DNA of 56,887 nt, taken from NCBI GenBank assembly GCA_051011595.1, contig JBPCTQ010000118.1, positions 1 to 56,887 on the forward strand, written 5' to 3'. Positions 35,501 to 43,035 of this stretch are shown one piece after another; the stretch's first letter is position 1, and the number at the start of each line of letters is the position of its first letter. Source of the stretch: JAOUEE01 sp051011595 (GTDB lineage Bacteria > Actinomycetota > Acidimicrobiia > Acidimicrobiales > SHLQ01). The position numbers and the translations under genes are program-made. The notes beneath the pieces were generated by a model. That model searched no databases, had not been told where the DNA came from, and was given only the letters and a program-made list of their open reading frames with translations.

Positions 35501-35958
35501 ACACCGTGCCGTAGGGCCAGACCGTTACGGTCCCGGATCGAGTGGGCCACGCTGACCGGATCGCGCCGGAGCAACACCGCGGCTTGGGGTGCCGATGCCA
35601 CCTCGCGCCAGAACGGCAGGGTCAGACACAGCCGGGGGTCCTTCATGAGCCACCGGTCGGTGGAGTAGGCCTCCAGGAAGGTGCGCCGGGCCCGCGGCTC
35701 GAGTCCATAGGTGGGATCGACCAGCTCGGTGATCGACGTGATGGCCGCTCGGGTGGGGGCGTACCAGGCCCCGCCGGCGCGGGTGAGCAGCTCCTCGGTG
35801 AGGTCCATGAGGGCCTGGACCTCGAAGTGCCCACGCGGGTTCGATTCGTCGCCACCCACCAGGTCGGCCTCGTCGGGCAGCTCGAAGGGCATGGTGGCCA
35901 GAGCTTCGGTGGCCGCGGAGGTACCGCTGCGATGCATGCCGACGACGAACAGACCCAC
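32506..35958 (-). CDS. Trifunctional sulfotransferase / GT2 / GT4 fusion protein
   Basis: The 1150-residue protein joins three enzyme modules. Residues about 1-240 are a sulfotransferase (VGLFVVGMHRSGTS loop, then AVLLRRDPVSVAHSIRDRN). Residues about 300-410 predict a long coiled coil rich in Glu and Arg. Residues about 475-720 are a GT2 domain (LTVLIPIYNAADAVQRCL, LIDDASTDE, ILNSDTQVTPRW, GYGEENDFCMKL), and about 775-1145 a GT4 domain (VLHVLHAGGGGTEYF, SLWPETHCYVLSEAWAAG). The GTG at 35958 is chosen because TAGGCT lies 7 bases before it; an ATG at 35982 would add eight residues. It is probably cytoplasmic and may extend and sulfate one chain. Confidence 0.88.
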   Translation of the reverse strand: MGLFVVGMHRSGTSAATEALATMPFELPDEADLVGGDESNPRGHFEVQALMDLTEELLTRAGGAWYAPTRAAITSITELVDPTYGLEPRARRTFLEAYSTDRWLMKDPRLCLTLPFWREVASAPQAAVLLRRDPVSVAHSIRDRNGLALRHGVAIWERYTRTALAGLADLPLFVIDYDDLLAGAEHTEALVEFAVEQLGPAAGDAETADRMARFLSVLETDLRHHRGHDEASIVLSTQQHQLLEVLGSLDGGHDGFEVPSLGRETPGLDLLFEAAVSLYELNDSIAEESFARGHASMLDQFRASEAAYEERLQEARDYIDEQSDALDEVRRSLSDEHENVARIEAESDKRINLIEQERTAIEDRHLDEIERLRAMLTDAEVDLSGLDHLQDQVTDLRIDLETAIHTRNLTAQDLAELYSRPAVKWVLRFADRLGRSPGSGTEDDEHTETPVVPPPRQADWDHVRSELRAGTMQRRLTVLIPIYNAADAVQRCLEAVDRFTPSDVDIVLIDDASTDERIDLVIDQLRSRSGVRIIRNSENLGFPATVNRGLDEVTEGDVIILNSDTQVTPRWTERLRLAAIERPGIGTVTPLSDHAGVFSFASPVPTGLHHGATIAARVARASHYLRPTGPTGNGFCLYVRAEALAEVPRLDHEGFPRGYGEENDFCMKLRSAGFEHVVADDVAVFHEESASFGDAQRHALITDGLAVLAERYPDYASLAEEFVASTAFVAARSIAGAAATDDGDEATLPRVLHVLHAGGGGTEYFARDLAEAAAGDEEPLLLMPDGQTLRLWRYEGPEWVIENEWHMSRPWDIRQFHDDEAAAIALEVLTRYDISLVHIQHLIGLTLDLPELADAIGLPVVMSLHDFYLACPSVNLLDEQLRYCRGVCTEGEGRCPTPVFLPNDLPLKHRFVHLWRHETTKLFETIPRFVTPSNDTRDRYIATFGADVGSRIDIIEHGRDFRRQRAFARAPRHDEPVTLLLVGGINQSKGATLAADIAEAGLEAGVRLEILGKVEPGYEHVAHGHGEYQRDELMARLAVIRPTFIGVFSLWPETHCYVLSEAWAAGIPVITGPLGAPAERVHEHGGGLVVDELDPEVIVHTAAKYGRDRLAYADLARTATLHNVRGRGAMAADWLALYDELRGDVSGWTR

Positions 35959-35965
35959 GGCGGCG

Positions 35966-35971
35966 AGCCTA
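35966..35971 (-). promoter_or_regulatory. Putative -10 box of leaderless promoter (fusion gene)
   Basis: TAGGCT on the minus strand is followed by 7 bases and the GTG at 35958. It would drive the fusion gene and both sulfotransferases. Confidence 0.45.
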
Positions 35972-36044
35972 CCGGTGTGCATTTGACGAGGGGCGCACAC
36001 AGGTGATCGCGTGCCAACCACTGGATCGGCGCGGGCTTCCGCCG

Positions 36045-38321
36045 ATGAGGATCACCGTGACTCCTGCCCTTGCGATGCATCGTTTCCGCACCGTCGTTGC
36101 CGGCCTGGCAGCCTTCGCCCTGGTGTGCTTCGCCGCCGCTCCCGCGGGCGCTGCCCAAGGCGACGGCGCGTCGAGCGACGCCATGCCGGCCGAGCGGTCG
36201 TCCACCAGCGATCTGGCCCCGGGCGACCCCGCCACCATCACCTTCACCGGCGGTGGGTGGGGCCACGGCGCCGGTATGAGCCAGTACGGCGCCTACGGCC
36301 GCGCCGCGGCGGGCAAGAACTACAAGGCGATACTGCGCTTCTACTACCAGAACACCGTGGTGCGGCAGTCCGACTATGCGGGCAACGTGGCGGTCGGCCT
36401 GGGCACCAGCTCCGCGGTAACCTTCACCCCGCGGGGCCGGGCCGAACTGCGGCTGAACAACACGGTCAAGGCCGTGGCCCGCAACGGCCAGTCCGTTCGA
36501 GTGGCCCGCTCCGGTTCGGGTTGGAGCCTCAAGATCAACGGGGCCGAGCAGTGCGCGGCCGGATCGTGTGGGGGCGGCTCGTTTGCCCTCACCTACGCCG
36601 ACGGCACCATCATCGACGTGGCCGGTTTCGGCTCCTATGACCACGGCAAGATCAAACTGGTGCCCACGGCCCCCGGTTCGTCGTCGCTGTGGGTGGTGGT
36701 GGCCTCGCTCACCATGGACGAGTACCTCTACGGCCTGGCCGAGGTGCCGTCGTCGTGGCCGGCCGAGGCCCTGAAGACCCAGGCCGTGGCCGGACGCTCA
36801 TTCGCCCAGCACAACATCGAGGCTCGCCGGGCCTCGTCGAGTTGGACCAAACCCTTCGACCTGTCAGCCACCACCGGCGACCAGGTGTACGCCGGCCGAG
36901 CCAAGTCCGCGGGGTCGTACAGCGAATTCTGGCGGGCGGCCGTCGACGACACCTCCGGGGAGATCTCCACCTTCGAGGGCGAACCCATCCAGGCCTTCTA
37001 CTCGTCGTCGCACGGCGGCTACAGCGAGAACTCCGAGTACGTCTTCTACGAGAGACTCGACTACATCCGGGCTCGGCCCGATCCCTTCGACGGCCACCAG
37101 AACGCCTTCCACGAGTGGACGCGCACCTACTCGATCGCCGAACTGTCCCGCTGGCTGGGAGCCTATTCGTCCAGCAACGTGGGCACCCTCCGGTCGATCG
37201 AGATCACCGGCAACATCGGTGTCTCGGGCCGGGTCAACCGGGCCACGGCCGTCCTCATCGGTAGCGCCGGCACCAAACGCATCACCGGCAACGAGCTGCG
37301 CTGGCGTATCAACGCCGGCGCCGGAAGCAGCCTCGACCGCCAGCTACTCAGCACCAAGTTCGAGGTCGGCTCGACCAAAGCACCCGACGAGGCCCCGATC
37401 GGCAAGTTCAAGGTCACCGACGTGGTCGACTCCGGGCCCAATGCCCACATCTCACTACGAGGCTGGGCGCTCGATCCCGACACGTCGGCATCGATTCGGG
37501 TGTATCTGACCGACAACGGACGGTGGTCGGGAGGCCAGGTGGCCAACGACCTGCGTCCCGGCATCGACAACCAGTACGGCCTGGGCCCCAAACACGGCTT
37601 CGAGTTCGATCACGATCTGTCACCCGGTGTGCACCGGGTGTGTGTGGTCGCCCGCAATCACCCCGACAACACACCTGTCGAACTGGGCTGTCGCACCGTT
37701 CGCGTGGGCAACTCTCCGAGCGGCACCATCGCCGACGTGAGCTCCCGCGTCGAACCCGGCCTCCCCTACCGACCGGCGGTCGTGTCGGTCACCGGAACGG
37801 CCGACGACCCCGACACGCCCGGTGCCATCGACGTGGTGGTCGCCCTCGGCAACGAGACCACCACCGCAACCACGTCCAACGGCACCTTCGCCACCACCTT
37901 CTCCGCTCCCCCGGGCCCGGCCCAGGCCTGTGCCACCGTGGTCGACGATTCCGGTTTGCGCCCCGACGCCGACCTCGGATGTGTCAACCACCAGGTCGTT
38001 GACCGCTCCCCGGTGGGCAAGTTCAACGTCACGTTCCCCGGGCCCGGCCAGATCCGGCTGCACGGCTGGGCGCTCGACCCCGACAGCACCGCTTCGATCG
38101 ACGTCGTCCTCACGATCGACGGACAGACCGCCGCCGAACGCACCGCCGACGATGCCCGGCCCAGTATCGCCACCAAATACGGCCGGGGTCCCGCTCACGG
38201 CTACGACCTCGATGCCACGGTGGCACCGGGCCGCTACCGATTCTGCGTGCTGGCCATCGACGCCACCGACACGTCGGCGACGCCGGTGGAGATCGGCTGT
38301 CGCAACAAGACCGTCGCCTGA
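36045..38321 (+). CDS. SpoIID/LytB-domain secreted protein with C-terminal repeats
   Basis: SpoIID domains cleave the glycan backbone of peptidoglycan after side chains are removed. The 758-residue protein has a Sec signal (basic start, hydrophobic run to AAPAGA). The SpoIID domain (about residues 60-400) shows GGWGHGAGMSQYGAYGRA, then LAEVPSSWPAEALKTQAVAGRS with the presumed catalytic Glu233, and FYSSSHGGYSENSE. Residues 451-758 are three repeats with GWALDPDT cores, the same unit found in the MauA-like protein. An ATG at 36075 is a possible shorter start. It is divergent from the fusion gene. The repeats may target it to the wall. Confidence 0.88.
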   Translation: MRITVTPALAMHRFRTVVAGLAAFALVCFAAAPAGAAQGDGASSDAMPAERSSTSDLAPGDPATITFTGGGWGHGAGMSQYGAYGRAAAGKNYKAILRFYYQNTVVRQSDYAGNVAVGLGTSSAVTFTPRGRAELRLNNTVKAVARNGQSVRVARSGSGWSLKINGAEQCAAGSCGGGSFALTYADGTIIDVAGFGSYDHGKIKLVPTAPGSSSLWVVVASLTMDEYLYGLAEVPSSWPAEALKTQAVAGRSFAQHNIEARRASSSWTKPFDLSATTGDQVYAGRAKSAGSYSEFWRAAVDDTSGEISTFEGEPIQAFYSSSHGGYSENSEYVFYERLDYIRARPDPFDGHQNAFHEWTRTYSIAELSRWLGAYSSSNVGTLRSIEITGNIGVSGRVNRATAVLIGSAGTKRITGNELRWRINAGAGSSLDRQLLSTKFEVGSTKAPDEAPIGKFKVTDVVDSGPNAHISLRGWALDPDTSASIRVYLTDNGRWSGGQVANDLRPGIDNQYGLGPKHGFEFDHDLSPGVHRVCVVARNHPDNTPVELGCRTVRVGNSPSGTIADVSSRVEPGLPYRPAVVSVTGTADDPDTPGAIDVVVALGNETTTATTSNGTFATTFSAPPGPAQACATVVDDSGLRPDADLGCVNHQVVDRSPVGKFNVTFPGPGQIRLHGWALDPDSTASIDVVLTIDGQTAAERTADDARPSIATKYGRGPAHGYDLDATVAPGRYRFCVLAIDATDTSATPVEIGCRNKTVA
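37395..38321 (+). repeat. Three protein-level GW-DPDT repeats in the SpoIID-type protein
   Basis: Units begin near residues 451, about 553 and 656 of the 758-residue protein. The first and third share RGW/HGWALDPD, an ARPS/RPG element, a GP-x-HG(F/Y) element and a closing CV...C-R pair. The middle one is degenerate. They match the repeats encoded at 17494-19023. Confidence 0.75.
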
Positions 38322-38329
38322 CGGTTCGT

Positions 38330-39181
38330 CTACAGCTCGCCGGTAGCCAACAGCTCCACGGGGTCTTGCACGTCGAGGGTGCCCAGGTAGCCGCCGCCGG
38401 TGGCGATGGCATCGTGAGCGGCGTAGCCGATGAGCTCCTGGGCCCGACGGGGCAGGTGATGGACCATGTCGGGTGGGGTGGCCAGGATGTTGTTCTCCTC
38501 GGTGCGCAACCAGCCCACCACGAAACTGAGGTGGAACCCCCGCCGCCACTCGTCGTCGGTGTTGTTGGTGCCGCCGGCGTGGTAGGTCGACCCGAGGTAC
38601 ACCACTGCCGCCCCGGCCGGCATCTCGGCCACCTCCAGCTCGCTGTCGTCGGGATAGCGCCCGTCCTCCCAGCGGTTGCTGCCGGGAACCAGCCGAGTGG
38701 CGCCGTTGTCGGCGGTGAAGTCCTTCAGGGCCACGATCGATGCCACCTCCACCTCCGGATGGGGCTTCGGCAGGAACGACCACACGTCTTCGTCGCGGTG
38801 GATGAACTGCTGTTCGGCTCCCGGCCCCCGCTCCAGCAGATGACCGATGTTGAGCCGCCAATTGGCGCAGTTGGGCCCGAGGATCTGGGCGTTCACCGCC
38901 TCGTACAGCGGATGGCACAACACCTCGGTGGCGAACAGGGGCGAACGCCCGGCAATACCCGTGAGATGTCGCACCCGGTCGCCGAAGAAGTCGGCGATGG
39001 CGGGGTTGATGAACCGTCGCTCGTGGGGCGCCTCGGCCATCACCGGATCGAGCTCGTGGTTCAGGGCCGACACCACCTCGCCATCGAGGAAGTCGTCGAT
39101 GATGACCCCACCGTCGTCTCGCAACGCCGCCACGATCTGGTCGATGTCGTCGGTCTTGAGGAGATGGCGCAGCGCAGGCAT
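38330..39181 (-). CDS. Phytanoyl-CoA dioxygenase (PhyH) family oxygenase
   Basis: The 283-residue protein belongs to the Fe(II)/2-oxoglutarate dioxygenases. Metal ligands visible are H128 and D130 (FIHRDED) and H201 (TYHAGGTNN); R213 or R214 may hold 2-oxoglutarate. GATRLVPGSNRW is the usual loop before the distal histidine. The substrate is unknown; in this setting it could hydroxylate a lipid or a sugar nucleotide-linked group. The ATG at 39181 follows a TACCAT box by 6 bases, although it lies only 16 bases after rmlD and may also be read through from it. Confidence 0.85.
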   Translation of the reverse strand: MPALRHLLKTDDIDQIVAALRDDGGVIIDDFLDGEVVSALNHELDPVMAEAPHERRFINPAIADFFGDRVRHLTGIAGRSPLFATEVLCHPLYEAVNAQILGPNCANWRLNIGHLLERGPGAEQQFIHRDEDVWSFLPKPHPEVEVASIVALKDFTADNGATRLVPGSNRWEDGRYPDDSELEVAEMPAGAAVVYLGSTYHAGGTNNTDDEWRRGFHLSFVVGWLRTEENNILATPPDMVHHLPRRAQELIGYAAHDAIATGGGYLGTLDVQDPVELLATGEL

Positions 39182-39187
39182 GCGCCG

Positions 39188-39193
39188 ATGGTA
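39188..39193 (-). promoter_or_regulatory. Putative -10 box of leaderless promoter (PhyH gene)
   Basis: TACCAT on the minus strand, 6 bases before the ATG at 39181, within the rmlD-PhyH gap. Confidence 0.35.
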
Positions 39194-39197
39194 TGGC

Positions 39198-40046
39198 TCA
39201 GGCCCGGAGCTTGGCCACCAGCTCGCCGAGTGGTTCGCGGAAGTCGCGCAGCAGCGGGATGTCGCACAGGCGCAGGGCGGCATTGTCGAGCACCGAGTTG
39301 GCCGGCCGAGGAGCCGGACGGGCCGGCTGCATGTCGGCGGTGCTGATGGGTTCGACCCGGGACGGGTCGGCGCCGGCTGCTCGGGCCACTTCCTGGGCGA
39401 ACTCGTGCCAGCTCACGGCACCCTGGTTGGTGACGTGGAACCGTCCGGGCCGCTTCTCGGTGGCCAGGCGGTAGATCATGGTGGCCAGGTCGGCGCAGAA
39501 GCTGGGATGGCCCCGCTGGTCATCGACGAATCGCAGGGTGTCGTGTTCGTCGAGCAGGCCGAGGATGGTCTTCACCATGTTCTGCCCGTACTCGCCGCAC
39601 ACCCACGATGTGCGCATGATGGTGGCGTCGGGCCCCAGCTCCATCTCGCCACCGAGTTTGGTGGCGCCGTACACCGACTGGGGATTGGGTGTGTCCCATT
39701 CGAGGTACGGGCTGGTCTTGGTGCCGTCGAACACGTAATCGGTGCTCACATACGCCAGGTGGGCGTCGACCAGACGGGCCGCCTCGGCGAAGTGGCGGAC
39801 CGACAGCGTGTTCACCCGATAGGCGGTGTCGACCTCGGTCTCGCAGAGATCGACAGCGGTGAACGCGGCACCGTGCACGATGACGTCGGGGTTGGTGGTG
39901 GTGACCGCGCCGAGCACCTGGTCGCGCTGACCGATGTCGAAGTCGTCGATGTCGACGGCGATCACGTCGTGGTGGCCCGGCGCTTCGAACACCTGCACCA
40001 CGTCCTGGCCGAGTTGGCCCTTGGCCCCGGTGATCATGACCTTCAT
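39198..40046 (-). CDS. rmlD: dTDP-4-dehydrorhamnose reductase
   Basis: RmlD makes the last step to dTDP-L-rhamnose, reducing dTDP-4-keto-L-rhamnose with NAD(P)H. The 282-residue SDR protein begins MKVMITGAKGQLGQDV, with AYVSTDYVFDG, the catalytic VYGATKLGGE (YxxxK) and RTSWVCGEYGQNMVKTIL. The ATG at 40046 lies 13 bases after rmlB; the longer open frame is antisense-like and lies inside rmlB. With rmlC and rmlB it forms a same-strand set; the rmlA step is not adjacent. Confidence 0.93.
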   Translation of the reverse strand: MKVMITGAKGQLGQDVVQVFEAPGHHDVIAVDIDDFDIGQRDQVLGAVTTTNPDVIVHGAAFTAVDLCETEVDTAYRVNTLSVRHFAEAARLVDAHLAYVSTDYVFDGTKTSPYLEWDTPNPQSVYGATKLGGEMELGPDATIMRTSWVCGEYGQNMVKTILGLLDEHDTLRFVDDQRGHPSFCADLATMIYRLATEKRPGRFHVTNQGAVSWHEFAQEVARAAGADPSRVEPISTADMQPARPAPRPANSVLDNAALRLCDIPLLRDFREPLGELVAKLRA

Positions 40047-40059
40047 GGCAGTCCTCGTC

Positions 40060-41016
40060 TCAGCCGTTCTTGAGTGGTTCCCACCACCAGCGGTTGTCGC
40101 GGTACCACTCGACGGTGAGGCCGAGTGCGTCGGCGAACTCGTATTTCGGAGCCCAGCCCAACGCTTCGATCTTGGTGGTGTCGATGGAGTACCGGCGATC
40201 GTGACCCAACCGATCCTCGACCCACTCGATGGCCGAGTCGTCGCGGCCGGTGAGCTCGATGAGGCGGGCCGTGATCTCGGTGTTGGGGATCTCGTTGTCG
40301 GCCCCGATGTTGTAGATCTGGCCGACCGAACCTTCCCGCAACACGGTGTCGACTCCGGCACAGTTGTCGACCACGTAGCACCAGTCCCGCACGTTCATGC
40401 CGTCGCCGTACAGCGGCACGGTGTGACCGTCGAAGAGGTTGGTGGTGAACAACGGGATCAGCTTCTCCGGGTACTGCCACGGACCGAAGTTGTTGGACGA
40501 GCGGGTGATGACGATCGGCAGGTCGTAGGTGGTGTGGTACGACATGGCGATGAGGTCGGATCCCGCTTTGCTGGCCGAGTACGGCGAGCGGGGTTCGAGG
40601 GGGTCGGTCTCGGAGAACGACCCCTCGTCGATCGACCCGTACACCTCGTCGGTGGAGATGTGCAGGATCTTGTCGACTTCGAGCTGGCGGGCGATGTCAC
40701 ACACCACGTTGGTGCCATCGCAGTTGGTGTGGACGAACACGTCGGGACCGTCGATCGAACGGTCGACATGGCTCTCGGCGGCGAAGTGCACCACCCGATC
40801 GTGGCCCGCCATCGCCTCGGCCACGGCCGCTCGATCGGTGATGTCACCCTGCACGAACGAGAAACGCGAATCGTCTTCGAGGTCGGCCACTGTCTGGCGA
40901 TTGCCGGCGTAGGTCAGCGCGTCGAAGACGGTGACCTCGTCGTCGGAGTTGTCGAGTACGTAGCGGACGTAGTTGGAGCCGATGAACCCGGCTCCACCGG
41001 TGACGAACAACTTCAT
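40060..41016 (-). CDS. rmlB: dTDP-glucose 4,6-dehydratase
   Basis: RmlB converts dTDP-glucose to dTDP-4-keto-6-deoxyglucose with bound NAD+. The 318-residue protein has VTGGAGFIGSNYVRY at the N-terminus, HFAAESHVDRSI, ISTDEVYGS with the catalytic acid and base residues, and YSASKAGSD for the YxxxK pair. SSNNFGPWQYPEKLIPL is diagnostic for this enzyme. It starts 27 bases after rmlC and ends 13 bases before rmlD. Confidence 0.95.
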   Translation of the reverse strand: MKLFVTGGAGFIGSNYVRYVLDNSDDEVTVFDALTYAGNRQTVADLEDDSRFSFVQGDITDRAAVAEAMAGHDRVVHFAAESHVDRSIDGPDVFVHTNCDGTNVVCDIARQLEVDKILHISTDEVYGSIDEGSFSETDPLEPRSPYSASKAGSDLIAMSYHTTYDLPIVITRSSNNFGPWQYPEKLIPLFTTNLFDGHTVPLYGDGMNVRDWCYVVDNCAGVDTVLREGSVGQIYNIGADNEIPNTEITARLIELTGRDDSAIEWVEDRLGHDRRYSIDTTKIEALGWAPKYEFADALGLTVEWYRDNRWWWEPLKNG

Positions 41017-41043
41017 GGAATTACCTCGAGGAATCGGGAAGGG

Positions 41044-41610
41044 TCAGGTACGGAGGGAGACGTGGGGCTGCCACATCGCTTCGATGTCGGCCCGCCGGGG
41101 ATTGGCCTGGTCGCGCGCCGACAGGATCGGATCGTCGAGACCCCAGTCGGCCCCGATCTCGGGATCGTCCCACGCCACGCCCAGCTCGTCTTCGGGGTTG
41201 TAGTACCCGTCGACCAGGTAGGTGATGGTCATGTCGGTGAGGCTGGCGAATCCGTGGGCCACACCCGGCGGGATGAACACCCCACGATGGCTGAACGACC
41301 CATCGGCCTGCTCGCCCAGGTCGAGCTCGAGGGTGTTGCCGTCGGTGTCTGACCCCCGGCGGAGGTCGTGGAGGACGACGCGGGCCCGCCCGAAGGGCAC
41401 ATACCAGTAGTCGGCCTGGTGCAGGTGGTAGTGCAGTCCAACGATGCAGCCGGCCTGGCGATTGCCCCGATTGCCCTGGATCATCTCCCGGCCGTTGGGG
41501 AACCACTCGCGCCGGTAGGTCTCCACGAAGATGCCCCGCTCGTCGCCGTGCACGCTGGGTTCGACGATGTGGACGCCCGCGATGGTGTCGGATTCAGTGA
41601 TCTCGGCCAT
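41044..41610 (-). CDS. rmlC: dTDP-4-dehydrorhamnose 3,5-epimerase
   Basis: RmlC epimerises C3 and C5 of dTDP-4-keto-6-deoxyglucose. The 188-residue cupin has GIFVETYRREWF, the catalytic histidine in GLHYHLHQADYWYVP, and GVAHGFASLTDMTITYLVDGYYNP. The ATG at 41610 has a GGAG ribosome site; the open frame extends 18 codons further without similarity. It is the first gene of the rml set. An acgGTA box around 41678-41683 could be its -10 with a leader of about 67 bases, but this is weak. Confidence 0.93.
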   Translation of the reverse strand: MAEITESDTIAGVHIVEPSVHGDERGIFVETYRREWFPNGREMIQGNRGNRQAGCIVGLHYHLHQADYWYVPFGRARVVLHDLRRGSDTDGNTLELDLGEQADGSFSHRGVFIPPGVAHGFASLTDMTITYLVDGYYNPEDELGVAWDDPEIGADWGLDDPILSARDQANPRRADIEAMWQPHVSLRT

Positions 41611-41694
41611 GGTCTCCTCTGGCACTGGTGGGTCTGGCGGGTGCCGGTCGCAGCGGTTGACCACGCACGAGAGCCGACGGTACCGCGTTCGGGC

Positions 41695-42969
41695 TCAGCG
41701 GACCCTCTTCAGCTCGTGCCACGTGATGACACCCATCGACGTGACGGCCACCGCCACCGCGGCCACCAGGGCCAACTCGACCCGCAGGAACAGATCTTCT
41801 GACGCCACGCTCACCACGATGGGGAAGGTGAACACTCCGGGCAGCCACCCGAAGGCCACCTGACGCTGCTTACCCAACGACACCAGGGTGAGCGCCAGCG
41901 ACACGGCGAGCATGAGCCCACACATCGATGCCGCCAGCAGTGCCATGTCGAGACGGCCGATGGAATCGCCGAACACCGTCTCCACCACCCAGGGGCCCAA
42001 CAGGGCCGACCCGATCACCCCGGCGACGCTGATTCCCAAGACGGCCGCCAACAGGCGGTAGAGCGTGCCCAGGAACTCGTCCCACTGGCGAAGCCCGGCC
42101 ATGCGGGCCAGGTTGGGGATGAGCGACGCCTTGACCGCCTGGAACAGGAACAGCGGCACGCGGGCCATCAACAGGCCGTTGAGGAACCGACCGGCCTCTT
42201 CTTCCTGCCCGCTGTCGGCCAGCACCTTCACCGTCACCACGCCGATGTTCAACAAGAACGCTTCCGACACCGATGCGGCCAGCAGGAAACCCAGGGCCTG
42301 GGTGACTTCGCCCCAGCCGGCGTCGGGGCCGGGACGGATGAGATCGCGCTGGCCCCGTCCGGCGATGATCAACGCGGCGAGCGGGCCGGCGGCCACCACC
42401 AGACCGAACGGACCCACGAGGGTGACACCGGCAATGGCCAGCACCAGGGCCAGCACCACCCGCGACAGACCTTCGGTGGCGAAGTAGGTGCCGTACGCGT
42501 TGAATCGGTGGTACCCGGCCAACAGACCGCGCAGCAGTTCGCCGGCGCCGAACGCCGCCAGGGTGAGGATGAGGGCACCCAGCAGAGTCCATTCGCCGTC
42601 GAAGGACTCCTCGACGAGCCACGGCGACGCCGCCAACAACCCCAGGGTGAGCAGGCCGAAGATCCCGCCTCCGACGATGGCCGCCCGTCGCAGTACGGGT
42701 TCGGATCCTTCTCCCCGGCTGGCCCGGTCGGCGCTGACCCGGCTGACCTCTTGCTCGAGGGGCTGGAAGAACCCCGGTCCGAGGATGAACACGATGGCCC
42801 ACAACGCAGCCAGCGCGCTGTACGTGTCCTCTCCCAGAGCGCGACGGGAGATGACGAGGAAGCCGTACGTGGCCAGCCCGTTGACGGCCAGACCGATACC
42901 GACGGTGGCGGTGCCGTCCGGAAGCGCGTTCGAAGCTCGCGCCGAGAGGCGCGATGTGGTGCGGGACAC
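41695..42969 (-). CDS. Polysaccharide flippase-like membrane protein (Wzx/MATE-like)
   Basis: The 424-residue protein has 12 predicted helices and the layout of the oligosaccharide-lipid flippase superfamily. The first segment reads TVGIGLAVNGLATYGFLVISRRALGE, a common opening for these proteins, and GPGFFQPLEQEVSR is a conserved loop. It would turn lipid-linked oligosaccharide units from the inner to the outer face. The window thus holds both an ABC exporter and a flippase, so at least two glycans may be made. The start is GTG at 42969, 9 bases after TACCCT. Confidence 0.85.
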   Translation of the reverse strand: MSRTTSRLSARASNALPDGTATVGIGLAVNGLATYGFLVISRRALGEDTYSALAALWAIVFILGPGFFQPLEQEVSRVSADRASRGEGSEPVLRRAAIVGGGIFGLLTLGLLAASPWLVEESFDGEWTLLGALILTLAAFGAGELLRGLLAGYHRFNAYGTYFATEGLSRVVLALVLAIAGVTLVGPFGLVVAAGPLAALIIAGRGQRDLIRPGPDAGWGEVTQALGFLLAASVSEAFLLNIGVVTVKVLADSGQEEEAGRFLNGLLMARVPLFLFQAVKASLIPNLARMAGLRQWDEFLGTLYRLLAAVLGISVAGVIGSALLGPWVVETVFGDSIGRLDMALLAASMCGLMLAVSLALTLVSLGKQRQVAFGWLPGVFTFPIVVSVASEDLFLRVELALVAAVAVAVTSMGVITWHELKRVR

Positions 42970-42978
42970 GATGGGTGA

Positions 42979-42984
42979 AGGGTA
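42979..42984 (-). promoter_or_regulatory. Putative -10 box (flippase gene)
   Basis: TACCCT on the minus strand lies 9 bases before the GTG at 42969. Confidence 0.3.
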
Positions 42985-43035
42985 CGCGGTCGATCACTCG
43001 TTAAAGCGCACCGGGGCCCGCCGCAGCGGCTTCGT

